Positions 16,946-23,812 of a stretch of 64,000 nt of DNA are shown piece by piece. The stretch comes from Bacteroidota bacterium (GTDB lineage Bacteria > Bacteroidota > Bacteroidia > Bacteroidales > Cfx3-03), in NCBI GenBank assembly GCA_013390605.1, contig JACAUB010000001.1, positions 3,699,797-3,763,796 on the forward strand, given 5' to 3'. The notes beneath the pieces were generated by a model that ran no database searches, was not told the origin of the DNA, and saw only the letters and a program-made list of their open reading frames with translations. The position numbers were made by a program, and so were the translations under genes. Position 1 is the stretch's first letter, and each line of letters opens with the position of its first letter.

Positions 16946-17033
16946 ATGAAACGAGCATATTTTACAACCTCAAACACCGATGTAAATTCAACATGTGCGT
17001 TCCAACAGACCTATAAAAACAAATTATTTACGG
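16946..17033 (+). promoter_or_regulatory. Repeated ATGAAACGAGC leader, copy C
   Basis: This 88-bp segment starts ATGAAACGAGCATATTTTAC and ends ACCTATAAAAACAAATTATT plus TACGG, directly before the AbiEi start at 17034. It is the most diverged copy inside, but its ends match copies A and B closely. TTTACA and TGTAAA form an alternative stem here. The leader ATG opens a 34-codon frame that stops at about 17050, overlapping the start of the antitoxin gene in another frame. Confidence 0.7.
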
Positions 17034-17801
17034 ATGAAATACTATATTGAAGAATTCCATAACCGAAAACTCTTTCACCTTGAGGAGATCGTGGCTCTGA
17101 TTGGGAATGAGAATACGGCAAAAGATCTTCTGTATAACTACAAGAAACAGAAGCTAATTTGTCCGATTCGCCGTAATTTATATGCTGCCACAGATTTGGC
17201 AACAAAGAAATGTGTTGCTACAAAATTTGAAATCGGTAGTAACATCACCCCGTCCTCATATATTTCATATCATACAGCATTGGAATATCACGGTATAGCT
17301 CATCAAATATTCTATGGCTTACATGTCTCATCAGAAAGCCGTTTTAACAACTTTGAGTTTGACGGGATCAACTATCAATATTGCGAATCCAAAATAACGC
17401 CAGGTATATATACCCCAAACCTGGATTCTCTGGTTAAAGTAACAGATATTGAACGAACAGTTGTTGATTGTATTGATCACATAGACCGTGCGGGAGGTTT
17501 GGAAGAACTCATACACAGTATTTCGCTGATAACATTTTTGAGTGAGGAGAAACTCAAGCTATATATGAACAAGTATGCCAAAACCTTCCTTTATCAGAAA
17601 ATTGGTTTTATTCTATCTTATTTTCAACAACAAATAAAAATTAGCGATAACTTTATTCAGCATTGCAAAAACAATACCGGGAAAAGTGTACGGTATTTGA
17701 CAACCCGAGAAGAATCTCCAACTTTCTTTAAGGACTGGAATCTCTGTGCGCCAGAAAATATTCTTTCATATTTAGAACAGGGAGGTAACGAAATTGTATA
17801 G
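17034..17801 (+). CDS. abiEi: AbiEi-family antitoxin (type IV toxin-antitoxin)
   Basis: I place the start at ATG 17034 (255 residues), directly after the repeated leader; an in-frame start at 16995 lies inside that leader. The N-terminal 60 residues form the winged helix of AbiEi antitoxins (FHLEEIVALIGNENTAKDLL, LICPIRRNLYAATD). The following domain has YISYHTALEYHGIAHQ and VTDIERTVVDCIDHIDRAGG, both typical of the family. AbiEi represses its operon through the winged helix and neutralises the AbiEii nucleotidyltransferase toxin; the pair can act in abortive infection against phage. The partner gene starts 8 bases before this stop codon but has lost its catalytic middle, so this antitoxin is now probably without a functional local toxin. 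Confidence 0.82.
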   Translation: MKYYIEEFHNRKLFHLEEIVALIGNENTAKDLLYNYKKQKLICPIRRNLYAATDLATKKCVATKFEIGSNITPSSYISYHTALEYHGIAHQIFYGLHVSSESRFNNFEFDGINYQYCESKITPGIYTPNLDSLVKVTDIERTVVDCIDHIDRAGGLEELIHSISLITFLSEEKLKLYMNKYAKTFLYQKIGFILSYFQQQIKISDNFIQHCKNNTGKSVRYLTTREESPTFFKDWNLCAPENILSYLEQGGNEIV

Positions 17802-18111
17802 CAAGAAAGATTTAGAGCAAATAGCATCTGAAATAGGATTCAAGTTTGATGCTATTAATAACCTCAAGTTTGCTCAAATCCGTTCTTCTTTACTTCCAGT
17901 ATTGCGAAAAACGGAACATTTTGAATTTGAGAAAGCAAAAATTGAGGTAAAAGAGTTTCTTTCCAACCTCTTAGTCTTAACAGGAGATGAGAAACTCTTC
18001 ATAGAGAAATTTAACCAGAAAGAATACTCCCCTGAATTATTATTTGAGGATAAAGAGCTTTTAGACCGAATCAAAGATCATCCAATGGCAATGTGGAAAA
18101 CACGAAAGTGA
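17794..18111 (+). pseudogene. abiEii: AbiEii toxin gene with internal deletion
   Basis: This 105-codon frame starts at TTG 17794 (MYSKKDLEQIASEIGFKFDA), which is the usual beginning of AbiEii/AbiGii nucleotidyltransferase toxins of Bacteroidota. After about 25 residues it jumps straight to what looks like the family's C-terminus (FLSNLLVLTGDEKLFIEKF, EYSPELLFEDKELLDRIKDH, then PMAMWKTRK). Full-length toxins are near 290-300 residues; the nucleotidyltransferase core with the GG(S/T) loop and catalytic acidic residues is missing. The reading frame is kept across the join. It overlaps the antitoxin gene by 8 bases, the normal arrangement. Most likely this is a deleted, inactive toxin; a regulatory mini-protein that still binds the antitoxin is conceivable. 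Confidence 0.7.
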
Positions 18112-18181
18112 CAATAATACTGATTTAGAATCACAAATCAGGCCTTGGTAAAAGACTCGCTTTACAATTTCATAAAATAAC

Positions 18182-19636
18182 CTACTTTGCAATTTCCTGG
18201 TTTAAAAGCTTCACAATTTCCTCACCGCTACTCGGCCTTGGTGTATTGAAGTTTACGATATTTCCTTTTTTATCAATCAGAATAAATTTAGGGATATTGC
18301 CTAACACATAAGAATTCGCCACAGTATTGTCCTTGTCAATGAGTTGAATCCAATCGGGTTTGTCTTCTTCCAGCGCTTTTTTCCATGCGCTATTCCCATC
18401 ACTTACGGCGATGCTTATAAAAGCTATTTGATCATTATTTCTGAATTTGTCATACAAGACTTTGAAATGTGGCGTTTCCGCTCTGCAAGGACCACACCAA
18501 CTCGCCCATAAATCCAGATAGACCACTTTTCCCTTAAAGTCTACAAGACGATAAGTTTTTCCTAAGTTGTTTTCCAATACAAAATCAGGAGCAGGTTTAC
18601 CTACTTGAGTCCTCATAAATCCTGCAACTCTTTCAGAAAATCTAGCGTTAAGATATCTTTTATAGTGCAGGTCTTTTAGATTTGAAATGTAAGGACTGAA
18701 TTGCTTTTTTAAACCATTGATATTCTCGAGCGACCTACATGATTCAATCTCGTCACTCATCAGATAATTTAAAGCATATTCCTTTGCCTTTCCTGTGTAA
18801 ACCTTGTTTACCTTATCCAGTCTATGAACCAAATCAACATGTATCGTTGAATCCTTTTTCTGATCAAGACCCACTAAATAATACGGATAATATATACCGA
18901 TGAACCTTTTGTATTCTTTAGATTTTAAATAATCATCCTGAAAGATGTTGTTTAAAACATTATTGTCAAAATTGTTTCGCACAAAGTCAACCGTTTTTTT
19001 ATAATTATTGTGGTGATATGATGGATACTCTATTAGCCAGCCCAGCATAATAAATTTTCTATCGAGACGAGTTAACACACCCATGTACTTAAGATAGTTA
19101 TCATGAATTGGTTTTCTGTCAAAAGCAACATAAATCAGGGAGTCATAAAAATTTTGACTTTTTTTGAAACGCTTTATAAAATCATTCTCACTTAATAAAA
19201 AGTCATTTGTAGTATCCATCCTCACATTCCTGATTGAATCCAGCATAAGTTCATATTTGTTACTCTCAGCACCAACCCCGGTTATCTTTTTTGTTTTATG
19301 CAATGAATAATCATCTTTCCAATTTGCAGTAAGAGTCAAGTTGTAACCCGGAGCAACACATATATCTCTGATTTGAAACTTGTTTCCTTGAATATCTATA
19401 ATTTGAGGTGTTTTAACATTAAAAGTCTTTAAATAGAAATTACCAAACTGATCAAGCTTGAGCGTATCAGTAGCACCATCACCGTACAAATCGTCATAGT
19501 GCATCCGCAAATTATTTTCCGGACAGTTCGTTATTTGCCCTTTTATAATAAAAGGTAATGTTTTTGGTTTTGCCTGTCCAAATAAAGAGATAGTGACTGA
19601 TAGTAACAGGCAGAGAATCGTGAAGGTCTTTTTCAT
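18182..19636 (-). CDS. Exported TlpA-like thioredoxin-fold protein with DUF4369-like N-terminal region
   Basis: A 484-residue protein with a signal peptide (MKKTFTILCLLLSVTISLFG). Residues 25 to about 120 are beta-rich (FIIKGQITNCPENNLRMHYD) like the N-terminal domain common in Bacteroidota thiol-disulfide proteins. A helical middle follows, and residues 345 to the end form an AhpC/TSA-TlpA thioredoxin domain with WCGPC at 380-384 and the cis-proline strand NSYVLGNIPKFILIDKKGNI. Such proteins reduce or shuffle disulfides in the periplasm, often for cytochrome maturation or stress defence. The gene stands alone. An IS4-family element begins only 39 bp upstream of the start codon and probably separates the gene from its native promoter. 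Confidence 0.85.
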   Translation of the reverse strand: MKKTFTILCLLLSVTISLFGQAKPKTLPFIIKGQITNCPENNLRMHYDDLYGDGATDTLKLDQFGNFYLKTFNVKTPQIIDIQGNKFQIRDICVAPGYNLTLTANWKDDYSLHKTKKITGVGAESNKYELMLDSIRNVRMDTTNDFLLSENDFIKRFKKSQNFYDSLIYVAFDRKPIHDNYLKYMGVLTRLDRKFIMLGWLIEYPSYHHNNYKKTVDFVRNNFDNNVLNNIFQDDYLKSKEYKRFIGIYYPYYLVGLDQKKDSTIHVDLVHRLDKVNKVYTGKAKEYALNYLMSDEIESCRSLENINGLKKQFSPYISNLKDLHYKRYLNARFSERVAGFMRTQVGKPAPDFVLENNLGKTYRLVDFKGKVVYLDLWASWCGPCRAETPHFKVLYDKFRNNDQIAFISIAVSDGNSAWKKALEEDKPDWIQLIDKDNTVANSYVLGNIPKFILIDKKGNIVNFNTPRPSSGEEIVKLLNQEIAK

Positions 19637-19675
19637 TTTACTATATACGTTTTTTATTCAAATTAAAATCATTGT

Positions 19676-21062
19676 TGTCCGGTAAAAAAACAAAAACCAT
19701 TTTTCTATTCGTAACTATCTGAATTAGAATATGTATTTTTTTGATTTCTCATTTTTCAAATAATAAGCCACTTTATAACAGCAGCAATTGATCTTCAATT
19801 CTTATTGTTTTCTGCCAGTCTCGGTCTGGATTTTCAAGAAAGTTTATCAAATGAATGTATTTGAACAGATGGATTTTGCAAAAACTGACAAGATTTGAGA
19901 ACGCCCAACTTCTTTTGAGCTGTTTTTGAATGACCGTCATTAGCAAATTGGTTATCAATGCACAATAAATTTGAATTTTGAATGCATTTTCATTATCCCC
20001 CAGAAAGTATTTGAGCGGAAAATTCTGTTTGAGCTGTTTAAAAAGTAGCTCAATTTGCCAACGTAATTCATAAATAGCAGCTACCAAATCTGGACGCATC
20101 TCAAATAAGTTGGTTAAAAATTCAAACTCTCGTTTTAATTCTCTCTCATGAAACCGTATTTTCCTGAGTTTTAGTTTGCTCTTTATAACACCATCGTTGA
20201 CTGTAACCTCTATTGTTTCATCCTCCAGAACACCAGAGTGGATGTTTTTTTCGATTTCAATCTTGCAAATAGGCTCATACACAGCATTATCTTTGATCCG
20301 GGTAACAAATCCGGTTTCATTATCGCTAAATTTTTGAAAGGCTTTATAATCATTGTACCCCTTGTCAAAAACGTAAATAGTGTTTGAATCCATCGTTTGT
20401 TTATTCAGTAAAACATGGTCGTGTGTAGCAGCAGGTGTAAACCAAACGAACTTGGGAACGGTTTCATCAACATTTATAACGGTATGCACTTTTATACCCC
20501 CTTTTCGCTTTCCGTTATTTTGTTTTCGTCCAACACACCTCATAATATCACTCAGAAGGTTTATGGTTGTGCTGTCAAAGATTTCAATTTGCTTCTTTAT
20601 CACATTTTTAATCCGGCTGTCCGAAATAAAGTGTCCAAATTTGAGCATAAGCTGATTATAAATAAAGCCAAATACATCAGCATTTCGTCTTTGATTAGCA
20701 TCGCTCAGCGTGCTTTTCTTTGGAATGTGGTCCAGCTGGAAATGCTTGGTCTTGCCTGATAACCCCAACATTGCACCTGTCACCTCACGCAAAGAGGTGC
20801 ATTTTGCAAATGCACAAAATACCATACTTATCATGTGGTCTTTTGTTTTAAACTTCTTCACATACCGGTCAGAATTACAACATTTGGATGCTTTTGAAAA
20901 TATTGCCGAATCAATTAAAGATATCAGCTGTCCGAAAACGGATTGGCCAAAAAAAAATGTAGTTTTGCTCATTGTAATTTTATGTTCGCAAAACAAATCT
21001 ACAAATTAAAGGGGCCGGACCTCGGTTCGGCTTCCTTTATATCTTTTGTTTTTTACCGGACA
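19676..21062 (-). mobile_element. IS4-family insertion sequence, apparently complete
   Basis: A 1387-bp element with one transposase gene. The ends are inverted repeats: TGTCCGGTAAAAAAACAAAA at 19676 onward, and on the other strand TGTCCGGTAAAAAACAAAA reading inward from 21062, differing by one A. No target-site duplication was recognised. Near the right end GCCG and CGGC flank a short hairpin at about 21014-21031. The transposase frame is intact, so the element may be active. It sits between the TlpA-like gene and the type III RM operon. Confidence 0.85.
19773..20972 (-). CDS. IS4-family transposase
   Basis: An intact DDE transposase of 399 residues from ATG 20972 (MSKTTFFFGQSVFGQLISLI); an in-frame start at 20996 adds eight residues. 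The N-terminal region resembles the DUF4372-type DNA-binding domain found in this IS4 branch (KCCNSDRYVKKFKTKDHMIS). Catalytic acidic residues are visible in IEIFDSTTINLL (first D), IYVFDKGYNDY (second D) and the IS4 signature YELRWQIELLFKQLKQNF, which contains the Y-(2)-R-(3)-E-(6)-K block with the final Glu. The gene fills the element, with 97 bp to one end and 90 bp to the other. No frameshift or premature stop is seen. Confidence 0.9.
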   Translation of the reverse strand: MSKTTFFFGQSVFGQLISLIDSAIFSKASKCCNSDRYVKKFKTKDHMISMVFCAFAKCTSLREVTGAMLGLSGKTKHFQLDHIPKKSTLSDANQRRNADVFGFIYNQLMLKFGHFISDSRIKNVIKKQIEIFDSTTINLLSDIMRCVGRKQNNGKRKGGIKVHTVINVDETVPKFVWFTPAATHDHVLLNKQTMDSNTIYVFDKGYNDYKAFQKFSDNETGFVTRIKDNAVYEPICKIEIEKNIHSGVLEDETIEVTVNDGVIKSKLKLRKIRFHERELKREFEFLTNLFEMRPDLVAAIYELRWQIELLFKQLKQNFPLKYFLGDNENAFKIQIYCALITNLLMTVIQKQLKRSWAFSNLVSFCKIHLFKYIHLINFLENPDRDWQKTIRIEDQLLLL

Positions 21063-21140
21063 GTAGTGATTTTTTTAATCTACTTACATCTAAAACATTT
21101 CAATAATTGCAAATAACTATTTTGTAAACTATTAAAGAAA

Positions 21141-21227
21141 AATTTATTTGAATTTATTTGAATTTATTTGAATTTATTTGAATTTATTTGAATTTATTTG
21201 AATTTATTTGAATTTATTTTGAATTTT
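21141..21227 (+). repeat. 10-bp tandem repeat upstream of the type III mod gene
   Basis: Seven perfect copies of AATTTATTTG occupy 21141-21210, followed by an eighth copy with one extra T. The array ends 24 bp before the chosen mod start at 21252. The unit is not a multiple of three, and each copy brings a TTTG resembling promoter elements, so copy-number slippage could change promoter spacing or, if translation began in the repeat, the reading frame. Confidence 0.9.
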
Positions 21228-21251
21228 TACAAAAAATATAAAACATATACT

Positions 21252-23108
21252 ATGGATGGAAATAGCCTTAATATCAATGAACTAAAAATATCACAATTAC
21301 GAGAAATCTTTCCTGAAATTTTTTCAGAGGGTAGTATTGATCTGCAAAGATTAAAGCAGTCAATAGGTGAAGATTTATTTGTCAAAGATGAACATTACGA
21401 ACTTAGTTGGGCTGGTAAAAGTGATGCTCGAAAAGAGGTACAAAAACAAACAACCGCAACATTAGTCCCGGAAAGAGATAAAAGTATTGAATTCGACAAA
21501 GCGCAAAACATCTTTATTGAAGGTGAGAATCTTGAAGTACTGCGGGTGTTGCAAAAATCATATTTTGGTAAAGTGAAAATGATTTATATTGACCCGCCCT
21601 ACAATACAGGCAATGACAGTTTTATTTATCCTGATGATTATTCTGAACGTCAAGAAGAATACAAAAAACGAACCGGTATTACTGACATTGAAGGTTTCCT
21701 CAACAAACAAGACCTTTGGAAAAAGAACACAACAGAAAACGGTCAATTCCATTCTGCTTGGCTTTCTATGATGTATCCACGACTTTACCTTGCCCGTAAT
21801 TTAATGCGCGAAGATGGTGCAATATTCATTTCAATTGGAGAGGAAGAGTTTTCTAATTTAAAAAATTTGTGCGATGAAATATTTGGTAGCGAAAACTTTC
21901 GAAATACTTTTGTAGTTCGTCGTTATGACAAAAATCTTAATCGTCAATTTATCGAAAAAGGTCTAAAAACCTTTAATGTAGGATATGAATATATTTTATG
22001 TTATGCAAAAAGTGATAATTTTTCTTTCAACCCCATTTTAAAAGAAAGCTCTGAAGAAAGAATGTCAAATGGTTATTGGAAGGGATTTTGGAATGATGCG
22101 AATAGGCCTACAATGCGCTACGAAGTGCTAGGATATACACCAGAAGAAGGACAATGGAAGTGGGGAAAAGATAAGGCTATTGAGGGTGTCAAAAATTACA
22201 TTGAATATTCTGAAAAGTATTCTCAAGATATGACATTAGAAGAATATTGGGAAAAAACAGATAAAAAATTGTTTTTTATTAGACGTAACCCAAGTGGTCA
22301 AGGAAAGAATAAAGGGGTTGAACACTGGATTGCACCTGCAAATGGGGCTCTTCGAAATACAAACTGGTCAGATTTGTTCGCTTCAAAAAGTGATAAAATA
22401 ATCGATAGCTATTTTGATTTCCCAAAAAATGTTGATATAATTAAAAATTTAATCATAGGTAGCTGTGATGAAGAAGATCTTATCTTAGATTTTTTTGCAG
22501 GTAGTGGGACAACCGCTCAAGCTGTTTTGGAACTAAATGAAGAAAACAACCTGAAACATAGATTTATCTGTGTGCAAATACCTGAATTGTTAGAAGAAAA
22601 TAGCAAGGCATTTATTGCTGGCTATAAGACAATTGCAGACATAACCAAATTACGCATTCTGAGAGTAATAAAAAAAATGGCCAAGGCAAGGACAGAGAAA
22701 ATGTTTTCTTCATCAGAACAAATATTATCTATCTCTTCTTTTCGATTATCAAAAAGCAATTTTAAAATTTGGCTACCTTTAATTTCAGGTAAAGATGAAA
22801 TCCTTTCTCAATTATCTGTTTTCAAAAATTCAGAAATTGAAACAAATAAAGATGAAAGAATGGTAATAGAGTTATTATTAAAGGCAGGTGTGGGATTGAA
22901 TGTCCCTTTTAAGTATGAGAATAATTTCTATAAAATACCACATCTATGGATTTGCATCGAACGCTTTTCTAAACAAATATTTCTAGAAATATTAACTTTT
23001 CAACCTAAAAAAGTTATATTTCTTAATTCGTGTTTTACTGAAGATGATGAACTAACCAACTGTCAATTAGAATTAAAAGAAAATAATATTAAACTAGAAT
23101 TGATATGA
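21252..23108 (+). CDS. mod: Type III restriction-modification system methyltransferase (Mod)
   Basis: A 618-residue adenine-N6 DNA methyltransferase. I start it at ATG 21252 (MDGNSLNINELKISQLREIF) because the open frame before it is made of the 10-bp tandem repeat. The catalytic motif DPPY is at 114-117 (YIDPPYNTGNDSF) and comes before the S-adenosylmethionine motif FAGSGTT at 415-421, the beta-class order typical of type III Mod subunits. The region between them should hold target recognition. LFVKDEHYELSWAGK and NIFIEGENLEVLRVLQKSY are further Mod blocks. The gene overlaps the next one by 4 bases and starts a three-gene operon ending in Res. The repeat array upstream suggests switching by slippage. 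Confidence 0.92.
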   Translation: MDGNSLNINELKISQLREIFPEIFSEGSIDLQRLKQSIGEDLFVKDEHYELSWAGKSDARKEVQKQTTATLVPERDKSIEFDKAQNIFIEGENLEVLRVLQKSYFGKVKMIYIDPPYNTGNDSFIYPDDYSERQEEYKKRTGITDIEGFLNKQDLWKKNTTENGQFHSAWLSMMYPRLYLARNLMREDGAIFISIGEEEFSNLKNLCDEIFGSENFRNTFVVRRYDKNLNRQFIEKGLKTFNVGYEYILCYAKSDNFSFNPILKESSEERMSNGYWKGFWNDANRPTMRYEVLGYTPEEGQWKWGKDKAIEGVKNYIEYSEKYSQDMTLEEYWEKTDKKLFFIRRNPSGQGKNKGVEHWIAPANGALRNTNWSDLFASKSDKIIDSYFDFPKNVDIIKNLIIGSCDEEDLILDFFAGSGTTAQAVLELNEENNLKHRFICVQIPELLEENSKAFIAGYKTIADITKLRILRVIKKMAKARTEKMFSSSEQILSISSFRLSKSNFKIWLPLISGKDEILSQLSVFKNSEIETNKDERMVIELLLKAGVGLNVPFKYENNFYKIPHLWICIERFSKQIFLEILTFQPKKVIFLNSCFTEDDELTNCQLELKENNIKLELI

Positions 23109-23812
23109 AATTTGAAGAAAGAATTATAAATTGCAGGGGGATTTACCCTGATACCAACAGGACATTACCTTTTAGAGTTGGTGTTTATACTTTTAATTAT
23201 GAAACAGTCGAACAAGATAAGTCTTTGATCGACCAGATCATTGCTGATGCAACGACTTTAGCCAATAAAGTAAACCCCGGTGCTGCTAACAATGCATATT
23301 TACAAAGAAGTTATGATAGAATACTTAACAATTGTATTGCAGGTGTCTTGTCTGAATATCTTTGGCGAAAATACCTTAATTCAGTAAATGAAAAAGTTTG
23401 CGAAACAGAATGCACAGATGTTAGTGCACAAATTGATTTGCAAATAATATCAAACAAAAAGAAAATAGAAGTTAGATCTTCATTTCCTCGTAATGGAATT
23501 GATTTTGCGATTTGCAGTCCGAGATATGAATTTGATATTATAGGAATGTATTCAAATGGATATAAACCAGGGGAAATTCAGAAAAATAACGAAAAATTTA
23601 TTGATAAAATAAAGAAGAACGGTTTTGAGGCCTTTTTAACTGGTGGAGGAACATGGAACATGATGATTGATAATAAAATTTCTATTGAAAAAAGTTTTGT
23701 GCCCGATGATGAAATAGATTTACAAATGGAAAAAACCAGTTATAGGGTAATTCCATTTAGCAGAGCTCTTGATACCCGTCAAATATATGATCTGGTTTAT
23801 AACGAAAAATGA
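23105..23812 (+). CDS. Unknown protein between Mod and Res, possible PD-(D/E)XK-like fold
   Basis: A 235-residue protein whose start overlaps mod by 4 bases and whose stop overlaps res by 4 bases, so it is a true member of the restriction operon. I do not recognise a named family. Residues 80-125 show a nuclease-like layout: Glu84 in a helix (GVLSEYLWRKYLN), Asp111 in a strand (SAQIDLQIIS), then IEVRSSF with Glu122-x-Arg124, an ExR where PD-(D/E)XK enzymes usually have ExK. This could be a degenerate or specialised nuclease, or a structural or specificity subunit. There is no signal peptide or membrane span. Classical type III systems have only Mod and Res, which makes this gene notable. Confidence 0.6.
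   Translation: MKFEERIINCRGIYPDTNRTLPFRVGVYTFNYETVEQDKSLIDQIIADATTLANKVNPGAANNAYLQRSYDRILNNCIAGVLSEYLWRKYLNSVNEKVCETECTDVSAQIDLQIISNKKKIEVRSSFPRNGIDFAICSPRYEFDIIGMYSNGYKPGEIQKNNEKFIDKIKKNGFEAFLTGGGTWNMMIDNKISIEKSFVPDDEIDLQMEKTSYRVIPFSRALDTRQIYDLVYNEK

Noticed and set aside
11563..17033. The repeated leaders as integron attC sites
   Set aside because: The copies are upstream of and continuous with start codons, not between cassettes, lack attC core sites, and no integron integrase is present.
20380..21009. Several forward frames opposite the IS4 transposase
   Set aside because: They are antisense to the transposase, overlap one another and have no family features.
21141..21227. The repeat array as a CRISPR
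   Set aside because: Units are 10 bp and directly adjacent with no spacers, and no cas genes are present. It is a simple tandem repeat.
21198..21251. Upstream start for the mod gene inside the repeats
   Set aside because: The extra N-terminal residues come from the AT-rich repeat and look unlike Mod proteins; ATG 21252 begins the recognisable sequence.
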